The notes under the pieces: model-generated
Databases searched by the model: none
What the model saw: the letters and a program-made list of their open reading frames with translations, nothing else
What the model was told of the DNA's origin: nothing
Position numbers and translations under genes: made by a program
Shown here: positions 28,583 to 36,177 of the stretch, piece after piece
Position numbering within the stretch: the first letter of the stretch is position 1
Layout: each line of letters starts with the position of its first letter
Source: Chryseobacterium bernardetii
GTDB lineage: Bacteria > Bacteroidota > Bacteroidia > Flavobacteriales > Weeksellaceae
Length of the DNA: 64,000 nucleotides
Assembly (NCBI RefSeq): GCF_003815975.1
Contig: NZ_CP033932.1
Coordinates: 2,147,001 to 2,211,000 of the forward strand
Reading direction: 5' to 3'

Positions 28583-29054
28583 AGCACAAGATAAAAAGAT
28601 TGATCCTAAAGTAGTAATGCAAGTTATTGAAAGTTATATTGACTTCAAAAACAAAGAGCACTATGTGGATGCAAATGACAATATATTAATAGTTGGTGCA
28701 AATAAAATACAAAAGGAAAATAAATATTGGTTAAACGTATATTTTTTGAATCCAGAATTAATGTCTGGTTTTAAGTATACAAAAGTCTATAAACTTTATA
28801 ATTATAGGATAATAATTGATGAAGCACTAGATGAAACAATCATGTTAAAAAATGTATTTAAAAATATACAGGAGGTTCATTATGAAAACTTTAATTTAGC
28901 TTCTTATTCTTTCTCTTATAATACTAGTATGTGGTTGCTTACTTTCAATTATAAAAATGAAGTTATACAAGTATCGCCTCAAGAAAAAGCTGAGTATATA
29001 AAAAATATTTTAGAGAAGAAAGGTGTAAAATTTTCAAAAGATTACCAAAAATAA
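28527..29054 (+). CDS. Putative immunity lipoprotein for the JAB-like toxin
   Basis: A 175-aa protein with a lipoprotein signal (LILFSC). The gene overlaps the end of the toxin frame by 56 bases in another frame. No family recognised. Position directly behind an Rhs C-terminal toxin makes it an immunity candidate, and the lipid anchor would place it in the periplasm or outer membrane, so the toxin probably acts in the envelope. The start at 28527 is chosen because it begins the signal sequence; an in-frame ATG at 28386 lies deep inside the toxin domain. AT-rich compared with the flanking housekeeping genes. Confidence 0.65.
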   Translation: MKTKLIFILGTILILFSCKAQDKKIDPKVVMQVIESYIDFKNKEHYVDANDNILIVGANKIQKENKYWLNVYFLNPELMSGFKYTKVYKLYNYRIIIDEALDETIMLKNVFKNIQEVHYENFNLASYSFSYNTSMWLLTFNYKNEVIQVSPQEKAEYIKNILEKKGVKFSKDYQK

Positions 29055-29110
29055 AATTATACAACAATTATTAGAGACTCGCTTTGAGATGGTCTTTAGT
29101 TATAGTAGGT

Positions 29111-29970
29111 TATAAGAATTATAAGTAAAATGGAAAGGAGCTGCAAGAGACAGGAATGTATGATTATGGAGCAAGAATGTATATGCCAGATTAGGAAAAT
29201 TTGGAACACAGGATCCATTAAGTGAATTACAGTTTCAATATAGTCCGTACTCTTATGCTTTTAATAACTCTATTAGTTTTATAGATCCTACGGGTATGAT
29301 TGGAGAAAGGGTTGAAACAGGACCTGGTAATGATAAGAAGACTGAAATTAATCCAAATGAAAGAGGTGGAGCTAATAAACCTATTGAAATTGAATGAGTT
29401 GTTGTGACGGGCATTAAAAGGTTTACACAAAAAACAGCTGATGTAATTTCTAAAATAGACATCCAAGAAACATTATCTCTTCTAGCATCAATCAGACCAA
29501 ATACACCGGAAGAAAATGCTTGGCTTAGAAGTAAATATGGTTATGGTAAAAGCATGTGGGGTGATATAAAAGGTGTAGGAAAACTAATTATGGATGTACC
29601 AAGCCTTTTATCTAATTCAATCCAATCAATTGGCGATAGTGAGAATGGTAGAGAAATGATTGCTGCAACTGCAATTTTGCTTATAAACACAAAGAAAGGT
29701 AAATTTGGAAAAGTTGTCAGAATGGGAGCAGGAGATGGAAAATTTTTAAAATTGGCAAAAAGTCTTAAATTAAATGCAACTAGTCCAACTTCAAAAAGCA
29801 TATTAGAAAATGCTGATTTAACTGTATAAGAGTTTATTTCTGCTCATAGACAAGGTGGAATAAAAGAAGTTTTTCCAGAAGAATATTTAGAAAGTACAGT
29901 TAAAGAAGCTTTAAAAAGTGGTGATACTACAGTAAGGAAATTATTAACAGATAATAGATTTTTAAAATAA
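29111..29970 (+). pseudogene. Displaced Rhs-core/toxin cassette 2 (degraded)
   Basis: Conceptual translation gives the Rhs core from YKNYK, NGKELQETGMYDYGARMYMPD to GKFGTQDPLSELQFQYSPYS and FIDPTG, then a toxin domain ending VRKLLTDNRFLK. Four lesions break it: TAA at 29126, a one-base loss near 29193 (PD-LG expected), TGA at 29395 where a codon is expected before VVVTGIKRF, and TAA at 29827. An internal piece, 29404-29829, is open for 141 codons. There is no N-terminal Rhs shell, so this is an orphan C-terminal cassette. The toxin end is of a type I do not recognise with certainty. Confidence 0.75.
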
Positions 29971-30239
29971 TGGACAATAAAGATCAAGAAATAAATAAAC
30001 TTCTTAGTAAAATAGAAAATGAATCATTACCTAAGTTTAAAATTGTTGACTTTTGGGATGCAGATACGACTGCAATAGGTATCCAAGTAGGAAGTAATTT
30101 GATATATGTTTCAACTTTTAATTATGATAAAACCGGTAAATATAATGTGATTATAGAAGAGTATGATACAGGTAAGATTATTAAAGGTGAAAAAGAAAAT
30201 TCATATACTGAGTTAATCGGAATTATTCAAAATACATAA
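29970..30239 (+). CDS. Putative immunity protein of cassette 2
   Basis: An 89-aa acidic soluble protein without signal or membrane segment (MDNKDQEINKLLSKIENESL, then FWDADTTAIGIQVG). Its ATG overlaps the toxin stop codon as TAATG, the sign of translational coupling to a toxin gene. The toxin is broken but this frame is intact. A cytoplasmic immunity protein would imply a toxin that acts in the cytoplasm, unlike cassette 1. Function inferred from position only. Confidence 0.6.
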   Translation: MDNKDQEINKLLSKIENESLPKFKIVDFWDADTTAIGIQVGSNLIYVSTFNYDKTGKYNVIIEEYDTGKIIKGEKENSYTELIGIIQNT

Positions 30240-30288
30240 ATGGTTATCTAGATATTTAAATGTCTTATCATACCACATAGAATTATAA

Positions 30289-30480
30289 GCACAAAGCCTT
30301 CACTTTGTTAGGTTTTATAATTTAGATTCTGCTTCTGCAATACCTAACAGCATTAATAACAAGGAATTGATTTTTAAATACAACAATGAAAATTGTAATC
30401 AAATTACCAAAATCAATTTGAAAGATAGTATCCTAAACAAATATTTGACAGTGTACAAAAGAGGGTGGAGATATATATAA
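30289..30480 (+). pseudogene. Fragment of an unknown protein gene
   Basis: A start-less open frame with coding-like composition: FVRFYNLDSASAIPNSINNK, then ELIFKYNNENCNQITKINLK. It ends in a stop at 30478-30480 and is followed by a terminator hairpin. It may be the tail of a lost immunity or lipoprotein gene of another cassette. Confidence 0.35.
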
Positions 30481-30505
30481 TTTAGAAACTGTTCAAAACT
30501 AAAAG

Positions 30506-30532
30506 AAAAGCCACCGAATTTGATGGCTTTTT
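30506..30532 (+). terminator. Terminator inside the Rhs cassette array
   Basis: AAAAGCCA pairs with TGGCTTTT followed by more T residues; the loop is about 10 bases. Confidence 0.65.
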
Positions 30533-30679
30533 CCATTTTTGGTAGTTAAGGAAATGTACAAAATGATAGATCAAGTCGTGGCTATTACAGTTAAATTGTT
30601 TGAATGAATTTTTTTAATTTTTCAGGAACTTTAGATTTATTAGATAAGATTTAGAAAATGTTTTCCTCTTTTAGTTGAA

Positions 30680-30707
30680 TTGTCGATTTAGGTCTTGTAA
30701 TTTTGTC
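30680..30707 (+). promoter_or_regulatory. Possible variant of the shared promoter element
   Basis: TTGTCG at 30680-30685, 12 bases, then TAATTTTG at 30698-30705 followed by TC. AGTT lies just upstream at 30673-30676. It resembles the three-copy element but with a spacing of 12 instead of 11 and a poor upstream half. It lies before Rhs cassette 3. Confidence 0.25.
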
Positions 30708-30715
30708 CCGCTCTA

Positions 30716-30774
30716 CGAAGTTTGTAACTTCGCAGCAGATAAGTAAAGAGAGGCTGTCCAAAAAGGACAGTCTC
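30716..30774. repeat. Two hairpins at the left edge of cassette 3
   Basis: CGAAGTT-TGT-AACTTCG at 30716-30732 is a perfect inverted repeat. A second hairpin, GAGAGGCTGTCC-AAAAA-GGACAGTCTC at 30748-30774, directly abuts the first recognisable Rhs residues. The pair may mark the recombination boundary of the cassette or be terminator-like. Confidence 0.45.
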
Positions 30775-31891
30775 CTGATCTTGAAGAAACTCCAACCTGG
30801 AAGCTTGATTTTGTAAATACCTCAGAAGGCTTTTACAGTTTCACCGAAAACCGTTATATTTACCAGTATAAAGATCATTTAGGAAATACCAGGGTGAGTT
30901 TTGCAAGAGACAGTGCAGGCGGTCTAGAAGCTACAGATACCAATAACTACTATCCTTTTGGTTTGAATCATATCTCAGGAATGTTTGGAAGTTCAAATTT
31001 TGGAGGGTATTATAGTTACAAGTACAATGGGAAGGAACTACAGGAGACCGGAATGAATGATTATGAGGCGAGGATGTACACGCTTGACATTGGAAGATGG
31101 GGTGTTATAGATCCGCTGGCGGAACAATACCGAAGATGGTCACCATACAACTATGCTGTTAATAACCCAATAAGATTTATAGACCCGGATGGACGTGGCG
31201 TGACAAGTGCTGGAGTAAAGGATAATAAAGATGGGACATACACTGTTGTAAATGCTAAAGATGACGGAAATAATGGAATTTATTTAGCAGATGACAAAGG
31301 GGATTATGATATTAATACATCTCAGCATATCGCCAATTCTCTGACTCCACGTTCTTTTATGGGAGATGATAATAAAGCTGTTGAAGGGGCTGTGATAAGT
31401 GCTGGTGATTTGAGCGGTAATGATTTTCTTAATGATTTGATGGGTCCTAATGAGCCTAATATTATTAAATATATGGCAAATGGAAAGGGTAATGAACAAT
31501 ACGATTTCAAAACGAATGGTCCTGATGGAGAAGCGGGAGGAACAGACAAGAGACCTGAGGGAATGACCGTAACACAATATACTTATCGAGTGTATTATTT
31601 TCAGTAGATACGGGAGATAAAACAGATAATGTCACCGTTATCGCTTCAGCCAGAGATATTGGAAATTTTGGAGCAGGTTATATTGCGGGAAATAACGGCT
31701 TAAACTGGGGAACAGCAAGAAGCGGATTTGATGCTCTTCAAAGTGTACAGGATGGAAAATTGTCTACTGAAGGACAGACAACTCAGCAAGCTCAGAGAGT
31801 GGGACACAATGTCGGATATAAAAAATATAATGATAGACGTGTTAATACTTATAAATCCCAATCATCAAATCCATTACGTGGTCCTAAATAA
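30771..31891 (+). pseudogene. Displaced Rhs-core/toxin cassette 3 (one frameshift)
   Basis: The frame reads ETPTWKLDFVNTSEGFYSFT, KDHLGNTRVSF, NNYYPFGLNHISGM, the core ARMYTLDIGRWGVIDPLAEQ, and FIDPDGRG. A variable end then runs to a stop at 31607. Coding continues in another frame from about 31590 to 31891 (SVDTGDKTDNVTVIASARD, then IGNFGAGYIAGNNGLNWG). One missing base near 31587-31590 explains this. The C-terminal part resembles what I remember as polymorphic toxin type 44, with low certainty. There is no start codon or N-terminal shell: an orphan cassette. Confidence 0.75.
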
Positions 31892-31897
31892 CATTAT

Positions 31898-32371
31898 ATG
31901 AAAAGAATATTAAAAGCCTTTATTATATTTGCCACAATTATAGGAATGTTATTTCTTTGGTACGACCAAAGTCGTTCTTTTTTCAAAGCCACCAACGGAG
32001 AATCCATTACAATGTGGAAAAGATACGGAGGTACTTGTTATTTGATACCCGGTAAATATTATGGAGTAACTAAACCAAAAGATGGCTATATAGAAACATC
32101 TAACCGTAGTTATCTTACTTTATATTATAGTAATAAATTACCGAATTTTATTTTATTACGCAAAGAATCAAACTATGATTATAAAGCTTATAATTCGATA
32201 GATAAAAAATATTTTTTTGAAGATTATACATCAAATAAAGAAAGGTACAAACCTATTATTTATAAGGAAAATGCAGAAAAATTTTCCGATGTAAATAAAG
32301 ATGCTTCTTTTTTAAGCATAAATATATTAGAAGGTTATGCTACAGATGGTACAGGCAAAACCCAGAGATAA
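31898..32371 (+). CDS. Putative membrane-anchored immunity protein of cassette 3
   Basis: A 157-aa protein with one N-terminal membrane anchor (AFIIFATIIGMLFLWY) and a polar outside domain; no family recognised. It begins 6 bases after the toxin stop and ends just before a strong hairpin. Position and periplasmic topology fit an immunity protein for a toxin acting in the envelope. Its frame is intact although the toxin has a frameshift. Confidence 0.6.
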   Translation: MKRILKAFIIFATIIGMLFLWYDQSRSFFKATNGESITMWKRYGGTCYLIPGKYYGVTKPKDGYIETSNRSYLTLYYSNKLPNFILLRKESNYDYKAYNSIDKKYFFEDYTSNKERYKPIIYKENAEKFSDVNKDASFLSINILEGYATDGTGKTQR

Positions 32372-32375
32372 ATAA

Positions 32376-32404
32376 CAAAGCCAACTCAATTTGAGTTGGC
32401 TTTG
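32376..32404 (+). terminator. Hairpin closing cassette 3
   Basis: CAAAGCCAACTCAA and TTGAGTTGGCTTTG form a perfect 14-bp inverted repeat 4 bases after the immunity stop. The T tract behind it is weak. Confidence 0.7.
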
Positions 32405-32425
32405 CTCAAATTTTGAGGGTACTAT

Positions 32426-32473
32426 AGTTGGTGGTCTCCATATGACTATGAGTTCGATAATCCGATGCGCTTT
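32426..32473 (+). pseudogene. Rhs-core fossil
   Basis: Sixteen codons read SWWSPYDYEFDNPMRF, matching the RRWSPYNYAFDNPMRF segment of the Rhs core, and then diverge (RRKTIS). This is the remains of a fourth core copy and marks the right end of the array. Confidence 0.65.
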
Positions 32474-32531
32474 AGAAGGAAAACGATTAGTTTTCAATAA
32501 TCATTTTCTTAATAAAAGGAAATTTATTCTT

Positions 32532-32539
32532 TAACTTTG
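32532..32539 (+). promoter_or_regulatory. -7 box for map
   Basis: TAACTTTG matches TAnnTTTG, with a leader of about 58 bases to the ATG at 32604. No clear -33 TTG. Confidence 0.4.
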
Positions 32540-32603
32540 TCTTTTTCAGTAGCTATAGACACTCTATGGTATTGAAATTCATATCCAATCAAAAAATAAA
32601 ATC

Positions 32604-33368
32604 ATGTCAATTACCAACAATGATCAGTTAATCGGAATGCAAAAAGTGAGTGAAGCAGTTGCTTATACCTTGAGAGAGATGTCGCAATACGCTCAGCCAG
32701 GGATGACCACAAAGGAACTCGATGAATACGGAGCTAAAATACTCGCTGACTTCGGCGCAAAGTCAGCCCCTTATCTTACCTATGGATTTCCCGGATGGAC
32801 CTGCATAAGTGTAGATAATGAATTTTGCCATGGCATTCCTACCGATCAGAGAATTTTGAAGGAAGGTGATCTGATTAATATTGATGTTTCTGCTGAGCTC
32901 AATGGATACTGGGCTGATAATGGAGGGTCTTTTGTGATTGGAAAAGATATCCATCAACATCAGAAGCTGGTAGATGCATCTAAAGATATTCTTCAGAAAG
33001 CTATTGATAATATAAAAGGAGGTGTCAAAATATCAGATATTGGATTTCTAATGGAAACCGAAGCGAAGAAAAGAGGTTTTAAAGTCATTAAAAACCTCGC
33101 CGGACATGGAGTAGGGAGAAGCCTACATGAACAGCCCGATGAATTATTGAATTATAAAAACCGTTTTGATACCAGACGCTTTAAGAAAAACTCAGTAGTA
33201 GCTATTGAAACATTCATTTCCACTTCGTCAAACCTTGCTGTAGAACTAAAAGACGGCTGGACGATGGTTGGAAACAAAGGCGGCTATATGGCACAACACG
33301 AACATACCATTTTAATTACCGAGGGAAAACCAATCATTCTGACTCAAGCGAATGAGATCCTGAATTAA
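32604..33368 (+). CDS. map: Methionine aminopeptidase, type I
   Basis: Removes the initiator methionine from new proteins (cytoplasm). The 254-aa length fits a type I enzyme without N-terminal extension. All expected residues are present: substrate-site H76 (FCHGIP) and the metal ligands D94 (IDVS), D105 (WADN), H168 (AGHGVG), E202 (AIETF) and E233 (QHEHTI). The segment around the second Asp reads ADNGGS instead of the usual GDTS, so this may be a second, divergent copy rather than the housekeeping one. It is a stand-alone gene. Confidence 0.92.
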   Translation: MSITNNDQLIGMQKVSEAVAYTLREMSQYAQPGMTTKELDEYGAKILADFGAKSAPYLTYGFPGWTCISVDNEFCHGIPTDQRILKEGDLINIDVSAELNGYWADNGGSFVIGKDIHQHQKLVDASKDILQKAIDNIKGGVKISDIGFLMETEAKKRGFKVIKNLAGHGVGRSLHEQPDELLNYKNRFDTRRFKKNSVVAIETFISTSSNLAVELKDGWTMVGNKGGYMAQHEHTILITEGKPIILTQANEILN

Positions 33369-33581
33369 TAGCTCATCCTTTTACTAAAAATTGATCTTCA
33401 TTCTTATACTATCTGCGAATCGTGTAAGGTGAGAATATTATTCTTAATGGTAAATTCAGGGGCATACTTACATTCTCCATTTTCCTTTTTGAAATTGTTG
33501 TAAAGCCCGGGTTAAAATTGTTAAAGACCAAATACTTTGCTATCTTTATAGAACCAAACCCATTCACAAAATCATCCTGTT

Positions 33582-35114
33582 ATGAAAAAAGTTCTTTTAA
33601 CCCTTCTGGGAATTATTGTTATTCTCGCTGCTATCGTATTGATTAAAACTTATACCTATCCTTTTAAAAAAAGCACTACGGGCGCCGGAGAAGGTTGGAA
33701 GCCTGGAAAAAATGATTCCGCGGTGGCAAGGTTTTCAGGGGGAATAAAGATCCCTACCGTTTCTACGGGAAGTTTGGGCGAATTCAACTATACACCGTTT
33801 GAACAGTTTAAAGAATATCTGAAAACAACGTATCCGTTAGTATATCAAAATACCGAAAATGTTGAAGTTAATATATATGGCTTAGTATTCAGGCTGAAAG
33901 GAAGCAACTCAAAGCTGGAACCCGTTTTATTCCTTTCCCATATGGATGTGGTTCCACCAGGAGATGCTGATGTAAAAAATACAGCTGAAAATATCTTCAG
34001 ACCGGATGATAAACCGGCTGAACCTGTTGCAAAGGTGGCTGAAGACTGGGATTTCGCACCTTTTTCAGGTGCAGTGGCCAATGGTAGAATTTATGGCAGA
34101 GGATCAATAGACATGAAAGGAATGCTTTTTTCCTTGATGGAAGCAATGAATAATCTGATTAAAAATAAACAGGTTCCCCAACGTGATATTTATCTGGCTT
34201 TTGGTTTTGATGAAGAAGTAGGCGGGCAAAGAGGAGCCATTCAGATCGCAGATTACTTTAAGAAAAAAGGGCTGAAATTTGATGCTGTCTACGACGAAGG
34301 CGGATTAATTATGCGAAAAGGAAATGTTGCCGGAGTAGATGCCGATGTGGCTGTAGTAGGATGCGCCGAAAAAGGCTTCCTTTCTGCAAAAATAAAAGTA
34401 AAAGGACTTGGCGGCCATTCCTCAATGCCACCTATGGAAAGTGCCATAGGTAAAGCAGCTGTTATTATGCAAAAACTGGAAGACGATCAGATGAAGCCGG
34501 TGATAACCCCATTAATTAAAGAATTTTTTGATAATATTGGCGGAGCAATGCCTTTTACCACGAGAATGGCACTGGCGAACCAATGGCTGTTAAAACCCGT
34601 ACTGATCTCACAGCTCACCAAAAACAATACAACCAATGCATTGGTGAGAACTACAACCGCCTTAACGATGATGAAAGGAAGTGATGGTACCAATGTACTT
34701 TCTCCCGAAGTTGAATTTGTAGTCAATTTCAGGCTTCTTCCAGGCAATACTGTAAAAGACGTCCGCGATCATATTGCAAAAGCCACAAAAGGTTTCGATG
34801 TTGAGGTAGAAGAAATAGATAACACAAGAGAAGCTTCTGCGATATCTCCATCCAATACCAAAGCATTTAAATTAATTGAGGCCGGAGTAAAAGAAATTTA
34901 TCCGGGAGCTATTGTTTCACCTTATCTTACCATGGCCGGAACCGATGCCGGTAAATATGAAATTGTAAGCAAAAACGTTTACAGATTCATGCCTATCAGA
35001 ATCAACAGTGCAGAGCAGCAGAGTATTCACAGTACCAATGAATATCTCAGTATAGAAAACTACCTTAAGATGATCCACTATTTTGAGTTTATGATGAAAA
35101 ATTATGACAGATAA
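33582..35114 (+). CDS. M20 family metallopeptidase (PM20D1/CPS1-like)
   Basis: A 510-aa zinc amidohydrolase with an N-terminal membrane anchor or uncleaved signal (residues 4-21). Metal and catalytic residues are visible: H120 and D122 (SHMDVVPPGD), bridging D177 (GRGSIDMKG), E211/E212 (FDEEVGG), the YDEGG block, a dimerisation-type domain starting GLGGHSSMPP, and the C-terminal histidine in SIHSTNEYLS. The closest recognisable group is the carboxypeptidase S/PM20D1 branch, whose members cleave N-acyl amino acids or peptides. Probably periplasmic. Substrate unknown. Confidence 0.88.
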   Translation: MKKVLLTLLGIIVILAAIVLIKTYTYPFKKSTTGAGEGWKPGKNDSAVARFSGGIKIPTVSTGSLGEFNYTPFEQFKEYLKTTYPLVYQNTENVEVNIYGLVFRLKGSNSKLEPVLFLSHMDVVPPGDADVKNTAENIFRPDDKPAEPVAKVAEDWDFAPFSGAVANGRIYGRGSIDMKGMLFSLMEAMNNLIKNKQVPQRDIYLAFGFDEEVGGQRGAIQIADYFKKKGLKFDAVYDEGGLIMRKGNVAGVDADVAVVGCAEKGFLSAKIKVKGLGGHSSMPPMESAIGKAAVIMQKLEDDQMKPVITPLIKEFFDNIGGAMPFTTRMALANQWLLKPVLISQLTKNNTTNALVRTTTALTMMKGSDGTNVLSPEVEFVVNFRLLPGNTVKDVRDHIAKATKGFDVEVEEIDNTREASAISPSNTKAFKLIEAGVKEIYPGAIVSPYLTMAGTDAGKYEIVSKNVYRFMPIRINSAEQQSIHSTNEYLSIENYLKMIHYFEFMMKNYDR

Positions 35115-35255
35115 GAATGCGGCTTTGTGGAGTGGAATAAACAAGTAATGATAAATAGCCAGCTCGCTTCACTTGTGAATTCTATACCCAACGGAATTCA
35201 CTATTTAGTTGTGTGGTAAAATCAGTATAGACAATGTGTCTGCTTAAAAAAATAT

Positions 35256-35293
35256 AATACGTCAAGTTTTGTCGCTTTACACTAATAGCTTTG
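35256..35293 (+). promoter_or_regulatory. Shared promoter element, copy B
   Basis: AATACGTCAAGTTTTGTCG at 35256-35274, exactly 11 bases, then TAGCTTTG at 35286-35293 followed by TCATA. It matches copy C on the minus strand in 17 of the 19 upstream bases. The -7 box overlaps a possible TTG start at 35291, so the ATG at 35315 is the likely start of the gene it drives. Confidence 0.65.
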
Positions 35294-35314
35294 TCATATC
35301 AAAATTACAGAGCT

Positions 35315-36010
35315 ATGGAATTGCCATTTTACTTAAACTTTAGCGACTTTGAAAACCATTACTATGACCATCTTGAAAAATGGTTTGAAGAATATCATAA
35401 TACCAGTGAGGCAGATTATTTAAAAGCGTTAGCAGACATGTATAGCCCTTATCTCTATTATAATTTTGCTGATGACAGCCTGCAGGCAGATGCCACCATT
35501 GAAATTAAAGAATGTTTCTTTCCTTATCATGAAAAGATAGGCATTTCCTTTTGTACAGGATGCGAGAACGGAGCATCACCTAAAAAAGGAATGAATCATG
35601 TTTTTGAATGGAAAACCATTTCCATGATGGAATATGCACAACATATTCTGGATAAGATTAACCGTTACTGCTCAAAGAATAAAGAAGCGCTGAGTGGCAG
35701 TAAAAATATTCTGGATTACATTAATGATTATGACATCGTGACTTCCCGGGAAGGAGCAGGGTATTGTGTGAGCTATAACAGGCACCAAAAGACTATTCCT
35801 TTCCTTAAAGCTTATCTTCCTTATTATGGGCAGACAGTAGATATGGCACTGTACAGGGATTTTCTCTTTTCTATTGTACAGGTTGCAGAGTACATCGATC
35901 AGAAATTAAAAACAATCCACGCTTTTGAACATACTATTTATGCTCAATCCAGAGCCGAAGCAAAATTCAAGGTGCAGATGAGCCGTCAGTTCCTGACTCT
36001 GTGCAATTAA
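35315..36010 (+). CDS. Protein of unknown function under the shared promoter
   Basis: A 231-aa soluble protein without signal or membrane segments, rich in aromatic and acidic residues (ELPFYLNFSDFENHYYDHLE). It has CTGCENGASPKKGMNH near residue 90 and a helical C-terminus. I do not recognise a family. It is transcribed alone, between the M20 peptidase gene and a terminator, from a promoter that shares its architecture with the Rhs locus and beta-helix gene promoters; a linked biological role is possible but unproven. Confidence 0.7.
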   Translation: MELPFYLNFSDFENHYYDHLEKWFEEYHNTSEADYLKALADMYSPYLYYNFADDSLQADATIEIKECFFPYHEKIGISFCTGCENGASPKKGMNHVFEWKTISMMEYAQHILDKINRYCSKNKEALSGSKNILDYINDYDIVTSREGAGYCVSYNRHQKTIPFLKAYLPYYGQTVDMALYRDFLFSIVQVAEYIDQKLKTIHAFEHTIYAQSRAEAKFKVQMSRQFLTLCN

Positions 36011-36067
36011 AATTTTACACCACATTCATACTTAATTATATTGCGGAGAATCCTATATTTTCCAACG

Positions 36068-36098
36068 AAAATCCCAGCCAGTGATGGTTGGGATTTTT
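36068..36098 (+). terminator. Terminator after the 231-aa protein gene
   Basis: AAAATCCCA-CCA pairs with TGG-TGGGATTTT with one internal mismatch, a GTGA loop and a T tract. Confidence 0.75.
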
Positions 36099-36122
36099 AG
36101 TAATTGGCTTTAAATATATCTG

Positions 36123-36154
36123 AAAAATAAAAGTTGCCTCTATGATGAGGCAAC
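36123..36154 (-). terminator. Terminator of the beta-helix gene
   Basis: On the minus strand GTTGCCTC, a 6-base loop and GAGGCAAC are followed by TTTTATTTTT. It lies 24 bases after the stop of the beta-helix gene. Confidence 0.85.
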
Positions 36155-36177
36155 CTGGGGAAATAAATGTTTATTTA

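Noticed and set aside
25296..31891. Treating every Rhs break as a sequencing error
   Set aside because: The two scars in the main gene appear to lack whole segments, and cassette 2 has four independent lesions. Only the single-base shift in cassette 3 could easily be an error.
20466..32473. Type VI secretion or phage-like injection genes near the Rhs locus
   Set aside because: No sheath, tube, baseplate, VgrG or ATPase genes were seen in the window.
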